Below, one piece after another: positions 61,901-63,842 of a stretch of 64,000 bases of DNA (positions are counted from its first letter, which is position 1; every line of letters starts with the position of its first letter). A model generated the notes under the pieces. That model saw only the letters and a list, made by a program, of their open reading frames with translations. It made no database searches and had not been told where the DNA came from. Position numbers and translations under genes: made by a program. Source of the stretch: Thereva unica (Eukaryota; Arthropoda; Insecta; Diptera; Therevidae); assembly GCA_949987705.1 (NCBI GenBank), contig OX465281.1, forward strand, positions 237,543,143 through 237,607,142, given 5' to 3'.

Positions 61901-63454
61901 AAAGACAGTTTTCGACGTAACGAAGGTTTCTTCATTTTGTGAAATATGTTATGTAAAAATTGCTTTTTCGAATACTTTCGATAAAAAAAATAGAAGGCTA
62001 ATTGGACGGAAATCAGATGCAAAGGGGATACTAGGTGGTATTCTCGTTGGCGAGTGACATGACTGCGAGGGACGCGGTGGAATCAAACTGTCGATACCTA
62101 CAAACGTATCGAGGAAAATGTCCCTTCACACGCCACTTGTCGGACAATTAGAATACGACGTTTGTCGATCTAGAAGCCAGGGGCCTCTTAGATTGACAAT
62201 GAGAATAACAATTTAAGGTCAAAGTGACATCTGAGACGTCACTCGACAATGAGAATAAGGTTGACTGTTTTTGGAATAGGTATCACCTTCCTTTGCAGGG
62301 GAAATTGGGAACGCGTAAGTCAGTCGTTGAAGATATGTGTGAGCACATTTGATGATTTTTAAGAATTTAGGAAAACATCGGCAGAGCCAACCGCCTCGGA
62401 TTTTATTGAGTTTAGTGTAGAAGGAAGTTCATTGTCGCCAATGCAGCGAAATGCAAAGCCATCAGAAGAATGATTCCATTCGAAGCAAGATGAATTACAC
62501 ACTGCATCGGGTGGGGGCCTGTATTGGCCTTACCTGTGACTCTTATCTGTTTCCAAGTTCAAATCTGTATTACAAGGAACGCGATTTCAAATGGTTGAAA
62601 GCTGTGAAAATAGTGGATCCAGCATGAAAGCATGAAAAAGTTTTACATCAACCTCGTAATCTTATAGCTACACTTCGTAAGGTGCAACACAAGCTGAAAA
62701 TAGGAATTAATGGATTTATAAAACACTTTTCGATAAGGTTTCGTAATGGTTGGAAATTATTATAATGCAGATAGACATTACAATCCTGCAAAAAAGTCGT
62801 TTGCGTATCCATAGCCGCACATGTGTCAATATTAAATGAGTTTCTATCCACCACACTAATTAACACAATCTAATATCAAAATTACAATGCTAATATAAAT
62901 ATAAATTACATTTTGGTAGGACCGCTCCTTTTGATCAATCAAATCAAAATGAAATCAACCAGCTTTATCAAATGGAAAAAATCTCAACAGACACAAAAGT
63001 AACAATTAACGCCAAAACATATAAAATCCGTCGCGACAATAAAAGGCGCCAGTTGGACTAGTCTTCAAATAGAATCCCGTGGACATAAAACGTAGTCGTT
63101 AAAATCGATTAACCACGGGGGAAACACCGGTATGAGGTCAAGAAGGCTTACATGACTGTTCGCTCTATTATGATAATAAATCAGCTTGACGCTGTTTTTT
63201 TTTGCTTCCTTGGGTTTTCCTTTCCATTTTCCCTGTAGACCTTTATTATTAATGTATTTCGAAAAGTACGAAAAAATTTTCAAGGAGAAATCGTGCTAAA
63301 TATCTGTGGTGTTATGCTACTCGTACTACCTACTTACCCATGTCTCTTTGTTCGTTTCTGGTTCAACGAAAATTAAGTGCGTTGCTGTCAAATATAAAGT
63401 TCCAATAATGGGATTTTTCGTGTTATATCGATCTATCATTCGAACATTTTCAAC
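1766..63454 (-). CDS. Mtmr6: Myotubularin-related phosphatase, MTMR6/7/8 group, with C-terminal FYVE-type finger (5'-partial)
   Basis: Family role: a 3-phosphatase acting on PI(3)P and PI(3,5)P2 on endosomal membranes. Seen: thirteen exons on the minus strand (63338-63454, 11011-11173, 10663-10946, 7827-7961, 7519-7748, 7320-7455, 7184-7264, 6829-7124, 6627-6753, 6470-6570, 2160-2250, 1970-2095, 1766-1903). All have GT-AG borders and matching phases and give 674 residues plus a stop. The order is PH-GRAM (first ~95 residues), phosphatase (~100-500) with the C-x5-R loop HCSDGWDRT near residue 326 of the visible part, a charged segment, then a cysteine finger over the last ~70 residues. Residue order and spacing follow human MTMR6 closely (for example [13 protein letters not shown] and GIENIHVMR). 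The start codon lies in an exon outside the window. Odd points: one 52-kb intron packed with transposons, and a FYVE finger that vertebrate MTMR6/7/8 lack. The symbol rests on recognised similarity, not on a database search. No canonical AATAAA was seen within about 100 bases after the stop. Confidence 0.9.
1970..2095 (-). CDS. Mtmr6: Mtmr6 exon, first half of FYVE-type finger
   Basis: Forty-two codons between TTGTAG and GTGAAG. After an acidic start it gives [18 protein letters not shown] and DQFSRK. The first zinc ligand pair appears as C-A-C, one residue tighter than the usual CxxC of FYVE domains. Confidence 0.82.
2160..2250 (-). CDS. Mtmr6: Mtmr6 exon, acidic and serine-rich linker
   Basis: Thirty codons after [25 protein letters not shown] and onward, ending at TATCC/GTAAAA. 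It has little conservation of its own. Its phases fit both neighbours and it is followed by a 64-base intron, so it is placed by splice logic rather than by similarity. Confidence 0.7.
2251..6469 (-). other. Mtmr6 intron, about 4.2 kb
   Basis: The intron lies between the charged-linker exon and the serine-rich exon. Apart from the MITE at 5062-5361 and a GA microsatellite near 5682-5695, it shows no supported gene. Frames at 3995-4357 and 4262-4607 lie on both strands of the same bases, have no recognisable domain and are best treated as chance. Confidence 0.6.
5062..5361. mobile_element. hAT-like MITE, 300 bp, with 8-bp target duplication
   Basis: Terminal inverted repeats start CACGGTCGTATAGACAGGTC and end with its complement. 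The element is flanked by direct copies of CTTTTGAT (5054-5061 and 5362-5369). The 8-bp duplication with T at position 2 and A at position 7 fits the hAT superfamily. The 82-codon open frame spanning 5152-5400 crosses the right terminus and has no transposase motif, so the element is non-autonomous. Confidence 0.8.
6470..6570 (-). CDS. Mtmr6: Mtmr6 exon, charged linker
   Basis: The exon reads [17 protein letters not shown] and on to EINDN plus AA, with a perfect AA/GTAAGT donor. The two leftover bases join with the G at 2250 to make lysine, which supports the jump over a 4.2-kb intron. A second acceptor 12 bases upstream (TTATAG) would add four residues, VSLQ. Confidence 0.75.
6627..6753 (-). 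CDS. Mtmr6: Mtmr6 exon, FWRGMY segment and start of coiled coil
   Basis: The exon begins with G completing an arginine codon and then [17 protein letters not shown], matching FKFWRNMYHQFDRTLHPRQ of human MTMR6. It ends HLTK before a GTATAT donor. The last third is charged and heptad-like. Confidence 0.85.
6829..7124 (-). CDS. Mtmr6: Mtmr6 exon, SET-interacting region of phosphatase domain
   Basis: The exon starts [14 protein letters not shown] after AATTTAG and runs through [22 protein letters not shown] and TYSLWGYM to APQNI plus AG before GTAAAA. This is the conserved end of the myotubularin catalytic fold. Confidence 0.92.
7184..7264 (-). CDS. Mtmr6: Mtmr6 exon, phosphatase domain ([10 protein letters not shown])
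   Basis: Twenty-seven codons, [17 protein letters not shown] and onward to TDPKE, bordered by TTTTAG and GTAAAA. The human counterpart is LIEKDWISFGHKFSER, so there is little doubt about this small exon. Confidence 0.9.
7320..7455 (-). CDS. Mtmr6: Mtmr6 catalytic exon with CSDGWDR loop
   Basis: The exon encodes [19 protein letters not shown], then WDRT and [15 protein letters not shown]. The nucleophilic cysteine and the arginine of C-x5-R are both present, as are the two aspartates that distinguish active myotubularins, so the protein should be catalytically competent. The donor is CAG/GTTAGA. Confidence 0.95.
7519..7748 (-). CDS. Mtmr6: Mtmr6 exon, phosphatase domain ([11 protein letters not shown])
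   Basis: The exon begins [16 protein letters not shown] after CCAACAG and ends at SILDTS plus AG, with a weak GTTATT donor. It contains [13 protein letters not shown] and SSGWLKHIR, which directly precede the catalytic exon in the family. Phase 2 at the end joins with C of the next exon to make serine. Confidence 0.92.
7827..7961 (-). CDS. Mtmr6: Mtmr6 exon, phosphatase domain (CRCSQPLSG)
   Basis: Forty-five codons in phase 0 between a TTCAG acceptor and a GTAAGT donor. The segment [17 protein letters not shown] and the following [10 protein letters not shown] match the family without gaps. It was missed as an open frame because it lacks an internal ATG at its start. Confidence 0.92.
7962..10662 (-). 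other. Mtmr6 intron, about 2.7 kb
   Basis: This intron lies between the CRCSQPLSG exon and the exon carrying [10 protein letters not shown]. Apart from the decayed integrase at 8499-8819, no gene is supported. Frames on the plus strand at 8112-8444 and 9141-9356 overlap minus-strand frames and carry no known motif. A perfect 16-base palindrome, AGTGGTCTAGACCACT, lies near 9744. Confidence 0.55.
8499..8819 (-). pseudogene. Decayed Ty3/gypsy integrase fragment
   Basis: The 106-codon frame contains [17 protein letters not shown] and [16 protein letters not shown]. These align with the integrase catalytic core of the intact element at 28112-31258 ([17 protein letters not shown] and [16 protein letters not shown]). 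The middle aspartate is kept but Q of DQGSQ is L here, and both sides are lost. It is an old, unrelated insertion in a different intron of the same host gene. Confidence 0.7.
10663..10946 (-). CDS. Mtmr6: Mtmr6 exon, end of GRAM linker and start of phosphatase domain
   Basis: This exon starts after TTGTTTCCAG and ends at GTAAAT in phase 0. It carries [14 protein letters not shown], the segment [15 protein letters not shown] and [18 protein letters not shown]. These are conserved landmarks at the beginning of the myotubularin phosphatase domain. The intron that follows (7962-10662) holds a decayed gypsy integrase. Confidence 0.92.
11011..11173 (-). CDS. Mtmr6: Mtmr6 exon, second half of PH-GRAM
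   Basis: This exon has 54 codons plus one base. It starts [12 protein letters not shown] after TTTACAG and ends at a GTAGAT donor in phase 1. It carries [10 protein letters not shown] and [12 protein letters not shown], matching the core of the GRAM domain in MTMR6/7/8. A 64-base intron separates it from the next exon. Confidence 0.88.
11174..12439 (-). other. Start of the 52-kb Mtmr6 intron, no gene seen
   Basis: This part of the large intron is AT-rich and holds only short frames (for example 11530-11718) without recognisable domains. Nothing in it looks like an exon of the host protein, and the flanking exons already join without a gap. Confidence 0.5.
12440..13000 (+). pseudogene. Non-LTR reverse transcriptase fragment
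   Basis: In shifting plus-strand frames the sequence gives [47 protein letters not shown] and [12 protein letters not shown] in the correct order of a Jockey/CR1-type reverse transcriptase from motif 4 to the thumb. Frameshifts and a small deletion around the YADD box break it. The YADD catalytic pair itself is still readable. Confidence 0.7.
13080..14100 (-). pseudogene. Non-LTR reverse transcriptase fragment split by a MITE
   Basis: On the minus strand, 13989-13774 gives a [20 protein letters not shown] box and then MYAFDAQLY in place of YADDxxLY. One in-frame stop follows, and then [13 protein letters not shown] and [13 protein letters not shown] down to 13519. Beyond the MITE at 13252-13406 the frame resumes with [18 protein letters not shown] and DHTTPF. 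Order and motifs are those of a Jockey-group polymerase. The catalytic aspartates are altered, so it is dead. Confidence 0.8.
13252..13406. mobile_element. Harbinger-like MITE, 155 bp, TAA target duplication
   Basis: Inverted ends begin AGGCCCCCATGCACGGTT and close with the complement at GTGTATGGGGGCCT. TAA stands directly on both sides (13249-13251 and 13407-13409). It interrupts the minus-strand reverse transcriptase at 13080-14100, which dates it as the younger insertion. It has no coding capacity. Confidence 0.85.
14101..16506. other. Intron sequence without supported gene
   Basis: AT-rich sequence with a short ATTTC microsatellite near 14697. No open frame above 60 codons and no recognisable element ends were found here. 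Confidence 0.45.
16507..17168 (-). pseudogene. R1/LOA-like non-LTR element: gag-like ORF1 followed by ORF2 start
   Basis: The minus-strand frame 17168-16650 (172 codons) is rich in S, T, A and P, like the N-terminal part of non-LTR gag-like proteins. It has no visible CCHC knuckles. Its stop TGA overlaps the ATG of a second frame (16653-16507) as ATGA. The second frame reads [24 protein letters not shown] sequence, the typical opening of the ORF2 endonuclease in R1-type elements and comparable to the copy at 370. It runs out after about 25 residues of similarity. Confidence 0.6.
17169..19689. other. Intron sequence, possible remnants only
   Basis: A minus-strand frame of 151 codons at 17305-17760 lies just upstream of the R1-like ORF1, but I recognise no domain in it. 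It may be decayed 5' sequence of the same element. The rest, to 19689, is AT-rich without supported features. Confidence 0.35.
19690..19825 (+). repeat. 3' tail of a non-LTR element (family T)
   Basis: The run TGACATTGGCTCA, GGTGGAGA, GAGGCCAGGA and GATCCCGATTGTAGAGCC recurs at 47430-47545, 32095-32140 and 56985-57030. Each copy ends in a short purine-rich simple sequence, as the 3' ends of non-LTR retrotransposons do. Only this terminal part is preserved. Confidence 0.55.
19867..19973. repeat. Hairpin (fold-back) element, about 107 bp
   Basis: Arms of about 48 bases pair: GGTGGTAGCACGTA at the left with TACGTGCTACCACC at the right, and CGACCTCTTCATACAAA with TTTGTATGAAGAGGTCG nearer the loop. 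A diverged single arm of the same sequence lies at 37376-37430, which suggests a dispersed MITE family. Confidence 0.75.
20366..20501. repeat. Inverted repeat pair TTTACAAAGCGGCC
   Basis: TTACAAAGCGGCC at the left faces GGCCGCTTTGTAA at the right, 110 bases apart. The left arm and its continuation (TTGATAG, GGTTAGA) also occur at 23652-23695 in diverged form. It may be the terminus of an unclassified element, and no target duplication was found. Confidence 0.45.
20506..22588. other. Intron sequence without supported gene
   Basis: Only short chance frames occur. No terminal repeats or coding motifs were recognised. Confidence 0.4.
22589..22866 (+). repeat. Dispersed repeat family A, copy 1
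   Basis: The segment opens TTACAACGGGCGTACACCGG and closes CAGAAAGTGTGTGGTGCG. The reverse complement of the same sequence, diverged, stands at 32611-32907, sharing the ends and internal words such as GTACAATCG and AAGAGAAACAAGC. The short frame at 22538-22726 is inside it and is not considered a gene. Confidence 0.7.
23325..23617 (+). repeat. Dispersed repeat family B, copy 1
   Basis: This segment matches 55172-55450 in the same orientation along almost its whole length. Shared words are AAGTGGCTTCAC, GTTCAGTTCGTGC, TTTTTCGCCAGAA, CCAGTTGATTACTCT and TGTATGGGAACTGA. No coding capacity and no clear terminal inverted repeats were seen. Confidence 0.75.
24103..24363 (+). CDS. Unidentified 86-codon open frame
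   Basis: The frame opens at GTG and could extend upstream to about 24067. It reads [20 protein letters not shown], then [20 protein letters not shown] and ends RRPNSLG. The composition is soluble, charged and protein-like, unlike the AT-driven frames around it, and a possible acceptor (CCTTTCCAG) ends at 24091. I do not recognise the family. It could be an exon of a gene nested in the host intron, a fragment of a processed copy, or chance. An opposite-strand frame at 23741-23968 begins 135 bases upstream. Confidence 0.3.
   Translation: MNPGHLDLDKRVEFEARMNEELAVYSKFKRFLIKEIGNTKLKIDISREERYRKARSLTECKANNDDADDIDMYFISTINRRPNSLG
24721..24918. mobile_element. Fold-back MITE, 198 bp, ATATT target duplication
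   Basis: Two arms of about 85 bases, starting GGCCCTTGTGCTGAACGTCG and ending with the near-perfect complement, face each other around a short loop near 24812-24830. ATATT flanks both sides (24716-24720 and 24919-24923). The transcript would form a long hairpin. Confidence 0.85.
24924..26273. other. Intron sequence without supported gene
   Basis: Frames at 25380-25667 (minus) and 25636-25827 (plus) overlap each other and show no domain. Nothing else was recognised. Confidence 0.4.
26539..26692 (+). repeat. Truncated 5' LTR of the gypsy element
   Basis: This part is identical to 31280-31433 of the 3' LTR. The match then stops. The remaining 177 bases, including the AATAAA-bearing region, the LTR terminus and the following primer-binding site, are missing. 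A purine run of G and A (26704-26766) follows instead. Confidence 0.9.
26866..27040 (+). repeat. Four tandem repeats in the gypsy leader
   Basis: A unit of about 42 bases, with ATTCAAAAATTAATTATATA and ATATTCAACACATA, is repeated four times with small length changes. It lies between the damaged 5' LTR and gag and may be part of the untranslated leader. Confidence 0.75.
27204..28199 (+). CDS. Gypsy gag-like protein, 331 aa
   Basis: This is the structural protein of the LTR element. It begins [18 protein letters not shown]. The capsid-like middle (residues about 45-200) has [17 protein letters not shown] and [17 protein letters not shown], typical of Ty3/gypsy gag. Near residue 294 it has [18 protein letters not shown], a C-H-C-C zinc knuckle characteristic of the CsRn1 group, in place of the usual CCHC. 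Its GC content is higher than that of its surroundings. The frame ends in AAAAAT-TAA, directly after a slippery heptamer, so pol is reached by a -1 shift. Confidence 0.92.
   Translation: MERQNLLDNSFVVDLEESLASLEEGLPGRRRVRAEVDVASTARFNLPEFHQSDPAVWFYQAEAQFSLNGVSSDKSKLSHIVSALPTEAAKILLHAFPDLSSASYTEAKRRLLERYGLSTRNRLEQLLAAHEPGDRKPSDFLRGLQSLAGDCLGDGEELIKGLWERRLPRDIQVVLAASADQSLGQLSKLADTVWEITARSAPAQVSEVRNSSSLERAVQSLQREVQQLRALVLEGGQGQGQESARWSAGPRQWGRSPSRQPKAPSAGTSNSTKQGAIPKSSSAQALPGTLCYYHYRYGSGAERCTPPCAFKGPGSTAKKDRKMKGGRHPKN
28112..31258 (+). CDS. Gypsy pol polyprotein: protease, RT, RNase H, integrase
   Basis: The open frame has 1048 codons and overlaps gag by 88 bases in the -1 frame. Functional pol probably starts at the slip site near 28190 rather than at its first in-frame start. 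Domains in order: an aspartic protease with DSGAD at residues 63-67; a reverse transcriptase with [17 protein letters not shown] and YLDD at 361-364; an RNase H with TDASDFAIG; and an integrase with the H-H-C-C finger ([15 protein letters not shown]), a D-D-E core ([24 protein letters not shown]) and a C-terminal domain. No stop or frameshift breaks it, and all catalytic motifs that I can check are present. It has no env frame after it. Confidence 0.94.
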   Translation: MHPTVCLQGSWLYSQKGPEDEGGPSSKKLNWRGVATSAGVSQQRRSCRLFVRDQHNQLDFLIDSGADISLVPKHTFRVQTTCPNLLLRAANGSTIQTFGAKLLELNLGLRRRFIHNFIIANTNKAILGADFLTKFELILDFKHRELVDSQTSLRTDVCTTSEYILESFECQHLGKYKVLLMKYASLTQPPNFNLPVKHNVQHHIVTNGQLPFVTARRLHPEKLKVAKLEFEHMVQLGICRPSSSPAASPLHLVPKRDTNDWRPCGDYRRLNAVTVPDRYPIPHIHNFSVNLHGCTIFSKVDLVRAYHNIPIAQEDVHKTAIITPFGLFEFTRMPFGLRNAAQSFQRFMNEVTRDLDFVYVYLDDILIASKSEDEHLTHLELLFKRLDNFGLTIKLSKCVFGVSEINFLGHSIGKDGILPSPERVQAISDLTTPTTVKQIQKFVGMVNFYHRFIPKLAQLLVPINEHLRELLNCSSTTKNKEQLPWPAECQQAFLDVKAAMAAAVMLIHPLEDAKYSVTTDASDFAIGAVLEQFNGHRWQPLAFFSKKLSSAERNYSAFDRELLAIFAAIKHFRYFVEGRNFVVYTDHKPLIHALHTKTERSPRQTRHLSLISQFTTDIRHVSGKQNVVADYLSRSLAADNVDTITFDLPHLAKAQEGDKELQRLQEHPSSSSKVKLILTPIPFTTHEVWCEISTGTLRPYIPSSLRKLAFNAEHSLSHPGIRATRQAITKKYFWPAINKDCNNWSRSCIGCQKSKVSRHTKSPHEAFNPPNNRFEHIHMDIVGPLPPSRGYSYILTIVDRFTRWPEAYPIRDISATTVAKHFVTEYVPRFGAPLEITTDQGSQFESKLFNEVTRLLGTHRIRTTAYHPQANGMVERFHRQLKAALMARDNTTHWSEDLPFVLLGIRSAIKADLQCSPAELVYGQNLRLPNSISIPTDENPIEHSEFLTRLRTHMKGLSATQPRQSVQNDVYVPNALENAEYVFIRTDRVRRPFETPYEGPFKVIKRLRKHFVVNINDTNKSITIDRLKPAFECDRDVEAASMRSVHFM
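28190..28196 (+). promoter_or_regulatory. -1 ribosomal frameshift site A-AAA-AAT
   Basis: The heptamer A AAA AAT fits X XXY YYZ in the gag frame and lies immediately before the gag stop TAA. Slipping back one base leads directly into the protease part of pol. A small stem, TGGCG with CGCCA, begins five bases beyond. Confidence 0.75.
31280..31610 (+). repeat. Complete 3' LTR of the gypsy element, 331 bp
   Basis: It starts TGTAGGGACATCG after the polypurine run and ends CGCACACAACACAATA before the GATG duplication. It includes AAAATAAAAG and CAATAAATAG near its end as possible polyadenylation signals. Confidence 0.92.
31669..32610. other. Intron sequence; short retro-tail at 32095-32146
   Basis: At 32095-32146 the words GAGGCCAGGACCGGATCC and TTGTAGAGCCGTTAAAG plus an AAG microsatellite mark a short copy of tail family T. 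The rest holds only chance frames. Confidence 0.45.
32611..32907 (-). repeat. Dispersed repeat family A, copy 2
   Basis: Its reverse complement starts TTACAACGGGCGAACACCGG and ends GTGTGTGGTGCG, parallel to copy 1 at 22589-22866. The two copies form a widely spaced inverted pair around the gypsy element. Confidence 0.7.
32908..33981. other. Intron sequence without supported gene
   Basis: AT-rich sequence. The minus-strand frame at 33814-34011 runs across the LTR boundary and has no domain. Confidence 0.4.
34505..35471 (+). pseudogene. Harbinger Myb/MADF-like protein, broken
   Basis: From 34610 the frame gives [20 protein letters not shown] and [12 protein letters not shown]. It then shifts to [13 protein letters not shown] and [13 protein letters not shown], the helix-turn-helix of Harbinger accessory proteins. 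A later frame, 35274-35471, gives a charged coil ([20 protein letters not shown] and [16 protein letters not shown]) that ends the protein. At least two frameshifts and two stops separate the parts. Confidence 0.65.
35557..35787 (-). pseudogene. Harbinger transposase, C-terminal fragment
   Basis: The fragment reads [18 protein letters not shown] and ends [22 protein letters not shown] is the hallmark near the end of DDE_Tnp_4 transposases. Everything upstream is replaced at 35761 by the end of another inverted-repeat element, so the first eight or so residues of the open frame belong to that element. Confidence 0.7.
35761..36538. mobile_element. Inverted-repeat element nested in the Harbinger transposon, 778 bp
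   Basis: The left end AATTGAATAGGTCAAGTCAA and its complement at 36519-36538 form inverted repeats of at least 26 bases, 34 with mismatches. AATT may be the target duplication but is palindromic, so the exact border is open. Inside, words like GGTTTTTGACTTGA and TTGGCTGGT recur around 35970-36050. No transposase frame is visible. Confidence 0.7.
37565..37711. mobile_element. Harbinger-like MITE, 147 bp, TTA target duplication
   Basis: The ends AGGCACAAACAGATTGG and CCAATCTGTTTGTGCCT are perfect complements over 17 bases and are flanked by TTA (37562-37564 and 37712-37714). It has no coding capacity. Confidence 0.82.
37783..38066 (-). repeat. Dispersed repeat family C, copy 2 (empty site)
   Basis: The reverse complement starts GGGGTCGTCCATTAATTTCG and ends GACGCCATGATTCC, parallel to copy 1. 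At 37838-37841 it has a single GATG where copy 1 carries the gypsy element between two GATG. The frame at 37669-37914 runs across it and is not a gene. Confidence 0.8.
38067..39129. other. Intron sequence without supported gene
   Basis: AT-rich sequence with an AAC microsatellite near 38655-38675. Nothing else was recognised. Confidence 0.4.
39130..40545 (+). pseudogene. RTE/CFDP2-like non-LTR retrotransposon with internal deletion
   Basis: A GC-richer 5' region leads to a frame at 39417-39773 with [40 protein letters not shown] and VSERVI, the N-terminal half of an APE-type endonuclease. The second half follows in broken frames ([32 protein letters not shown]) up to 40140. The reverse transcriptase is absent: the frame at 40135-40533 jumps to the C-terminal end ([33 protein letters not shown]). 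It ends CCCATGAGGGATTAAAGGG and a short A-rich tail. Confidence 0.8.
40546..42559. other. Intron sequence with a diverged repeat near 40567-40990
   Basis: The beginning (CCCTTTGTACTACTAGTCCG, CCTAGCAGTAAGCTTAGTA) resembles the tandem repeat at 63763-63870 and a weaker copy at 19335-19390, so it belongs to a dispersed family. From about 41000 to 42559 the sequence is AT-rich and shows no supported gene. Confidence 0.4.
42560..43575 (-). pseudogene. Jockey-group non-LTR retrotransposon fragment
   Basis: The frame 43575-43069 (168 codons) reads [16 protein letters not shown] and [20 protein letters not shown] followed by [10 protein letters not shown], the linker and first motif of a Jockey-type polymerase. 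Broken frames continue with [40 protein letters not shown] and MFINELP to about 42780. After a deletion that removes the YADD box, the C-terminal piece [20 protein letters not shown] appears at 42720-42650. The order is consistent, so this is one element with an internal loss. Confidence 0.8.
43576..46416. other. Intron sequence without supported gene
   Basis: AT-rich sequence. The frames at 43924-44250 and 44533-44736 show no domain, and no terminal repeats were recognised. Confidence 0.4.
46417..46555 (+). repeat. 3' tail of the RTE-like element, second copy
   Basis: From GCAGAGGCCGCAACAACTGG to CCCATGAGGGATTAAAGGGG, this segment is nearly identical to 40427-40537 and ends in an AAGAAG tail. 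It is a 5'-truncated insertion of the same family. A third, more diverged copy is at 52588-52730. Confidence 0.8.
46560..47420 (+). pseudogene. Non-LTR retrotransposon fragment: S/T/P-rich frame and endonuclease start
   Basis: The plus-strand frame up to 47025 is rich in S, T and P and may be a decayed gag-like ORF1. In another frame, 47007-47225 encodes [37 protein letters not shown] and [10 protein letters not shown], the start of an APE endonuclease of the Jockey type. The usual catalytic glutamate motif (TETW) is replaced by NAE. After a stop, [13 protein letters not shown] near 47360-47400 is the GDFN box. The polymerase is missing, and the tail of family T follows directly. Confidence 0.7.
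47430..47545 (+). repeat. Non-LTR 3' tail, family T, best copy
   Basis: The segment encodes [20 protein letters not shown] in an open frame and includes GGTGGAGACAACAGTTCCGA and GAGGCCAGGACCGGATCC. It resembles the end of non-LTR ORF2 proteins, where a G-R-P-x-x-R-W segment is common. Related copies are at 19690-19825, 32095-32146 and 56985-57030. Confidence 0.6.
47569..48530 (+). mobile_element. tRNA-derived SINE, split by a MITE
   Basis: The head has an A-box-like GGTAGTCTAGGGGTAAGG and a perfect B box GGTTCGATTCC inside a CCGGG/CCCGG arm, as in pol III promoters derived from a tRNA. The acceptor stem does not pair, so it is not a functional tRNA. The body breaks at 47796 and resumes at 48289 with ATTCAACTCGTTTCAGGAGG. 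It ends AAGTCTCTAGTGTGTCAC and a poly-A run at 48523-48535. A second copy of the 3' half is at 55570-55700. Confidence 0.75.
47797..48288. mobile_element. Inverted-repeat element, 492 bp, inserted in the SINE
   Basis: The ends CCACTGACATATA and, reversed, the same word are followed by ATGGACTGCTCAT in both arms, for about 28 bases of inverted repeat. ATTCAA is duplicated at 47791-47796 and 48289-48294, and the SINE copy at 55570 shows the unbroken ATTCAACTCG. Inside, ATAGACCCCC and TTTATATCTTTTGCT are each present twice. No transposase frame was seen and the superfamily is uncertain. Confidence 0.85.
48934..49557. mobile_element. piggyBac-like element, 624 bp, TTAA target duplication
   Basis: The ends CCCTAGGACCCTACACT and AGTGTAGGGTCCTAGGG are exact complements, with TTAA on each side (48930-48933 and 49558-49561). 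CCC at the terminus and TTAA targets are piggyBac features. Internally, a palindrome of the form GGGGTT-N-AACCCC occurs at 48951-48967, 49122-49138 and 49497-49513. There is no transposase frame. Confidence 0.88.
49562..51280. other. Intron sequence without supported gene
   Basis: AT-rich sequence with only chance frames up to about 65 codons. No element ends were recognised. Confidence 0.4.
51520..52580 (-). pseudogene. Jockey-group reverse transcriptase fragment
   Basis: In minus-strand order: [19 protein letters not shown] and HVLIIPIPK (52616-52371 frame), then in broken frames [39 protein letters not shown] (about 52140-52090), and in frame again [20 protein letters not shown] (51951-51721) and [14 protein letters not shown] (51730-51524). 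This covers the palm and thumb of a Jockey-type polymerase with several stops and a missing YADD box. Confidence 0.78.
52588..52735 (+). repeat. 3' tail of the RTE-like element, third copy
   Basis: CGAGGTGCAAACGAGAATCT to ATGCGGGATTAAAGGAGC parallels 40325-40537 with deletions and closes with AGAAGAAAAA. It lies next to, but is separate from, the polymerase fragment that follows. Confidence 0.7.
52789..53662 (+). pseudogene. Non-LTR reverse transcriptase, palm to C-terminus, one frameshift
   Basis: The frame 52789-53385 gives [32 protein letters not shown], an intact GYADDV box and [12 protein letters not shown]. The protein continues in another frame at 53330-53662 with [32 protein letters not shown] and [16 protein letters not shown]. 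It resembles RTE/CR1-like polymerases whose C-termini end in an HxxRM-GRPxxRW segment. The start and endonuclease are missing, and a single frameshift separates the two parts, so it is fairly young. A decayed relative is at 60610-60960. Confidence 0.8.
53927..55171. other. Intron sequence without supported gene
   Basis: AT-rich sequence. The frame at 54958-55161 on the minus strand has no domain. Confidence 0.4.
55172..55450 (+). repeat. Dispersed repeat family B, copy 2
   Basis: It is co-linear with 23325-23617: AAGTGGCTTCACCGCC, TTCGCCAGAAGTTAGA and CCAGTTGATTACTCT are shared in order. The minus-strand frame at 55274-55561 crosses it and is not a gene. Confidence 0.75.
55570..55700 (+). 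repeat. SINE 3' half, second copy
   Basis: GGTTGATGAGATTCAACTCG, then TTTCAGGAGGCATAACAC and GACAGTACAAAGGGGC, run into an A-rich tail at 55680. This matches 47781-47796 plus 48289-48530 without the MITE and without about 150 internal bases. The tRNA-like head is missing. Confidence 0.75.
55701..57073. other. Intron sequence with small hairpins and a retro-tail
   Basis: A perfect 11-bp stem, GTGCACTATAA with TTATAGTGCAC, is at 56847-56874. Another, AAAGCGGTTCAAC with GTTGAACCGCTTT, is near 56912-56961. Both lie within 56775-56965, which may be one small inverted-repeat element. A short tail of family T (CCAGGACCGAATCCC, TGTAGAGCC) is at 56985-57030. Confidence 0.45.
57074..57885. mobile_element. 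Inverted-repeat element, 812 bp, with recurrent GGACATGT motif
   Basis: Perfect inverted ends of 32 bases start GAGGAGTGGGCGAACAAAAC. ATTT flanks both sides (57070-57073 and 57886-57889). The word GGACATGTGCCNTTTTG, partly altered, occurs in both ends and five more times inside (near 57273, 57303, 57333, 57363 and 57708), several followed by GCAGGNAC. There is no open frame beyond 71 codons and no recognised transposase. The superfamily is undetermined. Confidence 0.85.
57890..58710. other. Intron sequence without supported gene
   Basis: Very AT-rich sequence. No frames over 60 codons and no recognised ends. Confidence 0.45.
58714..59188. mobile_element. Inverted-repeat element, 475 bp, with recurrent TTTATAAGC
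   Basis: The ends TACTACGTTTATAAGCGGAG and the complement at 59169-59188 pair over about 24 bases. TAT flanks both sides (58711-58713 and 59189-59191), a 3-bp duplication that would fit a Harbinger-like element. TTTATAAGC occurs near 58721, 58778, 58806, 59031 and 59120, and reversed at the right end. CACTCCCGG and CGGATC words also recur. It is non-coding. Confidence 0.8.
59192..60183. other. Intron sequence without supported gene
   Basis: AT-rich sequence. The frame at 59488-59760 (90 codons) has no recognisable domain and is treated as chance. Confidence 0.4.
60184..60296 (+). repeat. Two tandem copies of a 51-53 bp unit
   Basis: GCCAATAAACGTAAAGATAG, then GTTCAACAGGG and GTCTTCTATTTTGG, are followed by a second copy with few changes. 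The 60-codon frame running through both is a consequence of the repeat. Confidence 0.75.
60610..60962 (+). pseudogene. Decayed reverse transcriptase, same family as 52789-53662
   Basis: In broken frames: [47 protein letters not shown] in place of GYADDV, then [20 protein letters not shown] and [12 protein letters not shown], ending with LVDKTFYF. Nucleotide similarity to 52870-53225 is evident throughout. The catalytic aspartates are lost, and the copy is cut off at about 60962, where another element begins. Confidence 0.75.
61000..61830 (-). pseudogene. I/LOA-like non-LTR element: RNase H domain and C-terminal CCHC segment
   Basis: In minus-strand order and broken frames: [13 protein letters not shown] (near 61815), [54 protein letters not shown] and LAEYGQTH. 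These are the D, E and D/H motifs of an RNase H domain; the second aspartate is G here. Further on, [20 protein letters not shown] and [12 protein letters not shown] (61260-61150) form the C-terminal zinc segment of such elements. The polymerase upstream is absent. Confidence 0.75.
61831..63337 (-). other. End of the large Mtmr6 intron, no gene seen
   Basis: A 14-base word, GACAATGAGAATAA, is present twice (near 62196 and 62243). The frames at 62648-62866 and 63065-63283 have no domain. The GTAAGT donor of the host gene closes the stretch at 63337. Confidence 0.5.
63338..63454 (-). CDS. Mtmr6: Mtmr6 first visible coding exon (start of PH-GRAM)
   Basis: This 39-codon exon in phase 0 begins [11 protein letters not shown] and ends NKETW. 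It follows a pyrimidine-rich stretch ending CAG and precedes GTAAGT. It contains [12 protein letters not shown], the hallmark of the myotubularin GRAM domain. The next protein segment in the family continues ILxxHIxSV, which is found at 11173, so these two exons are adjacent in the mRNA although 52 kb apart. Confidence 0.9.
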
Positions 63455-63762
63455 CTGAAAAAAATTAAATGATTTTTAATTAATAATTAGTGTAGATATT
63501 TTGAAATATATGTATATAATTTTGCTTGGATATAATTTAAAGCTGAAGGAACTGAATGCATGGAAAATAAATCGTTTACTTTAAATTTAGTCGAATTGCA
63601 CCAATCATTGGTTGCTTGTGACCTCATAACAATTTTATTTTGTTTGAATAACGTCATAATAGAACAACAAATTGCATTTACTTCAATAACTAAAGAAACC
63701 GAGATTGAAGATTGTGATAAAAGCCAAAGCTCTCAGATTGTTATTTTATGTGGAAGATCTAA

Positions 63763-63842
63763 CCCTTTGTAGCCAGCCCTCATGTCGTTAAGCTTGGTGC
63801 TCCCTTTGTACCAGCAGCCCTCATGTCGTTAAGCTTGGTGCT
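63763..63842 (+). repeat. Two tandem copies of a 39-41 bp unit
   Basis: CCCTTTGTAGCCAGCCCTCA followed by TGTCGTTAAGCTTGGTGCT is repeated at once, with ACCAGCAG in place of AGCCAG. The following GTGGTAAGCTTAGTATGG and the unit itself resemble 40567-40645, so this is the edge of a dispersed element. It lies in the intron upstream of the first visible exon. Confidence 0.75.
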
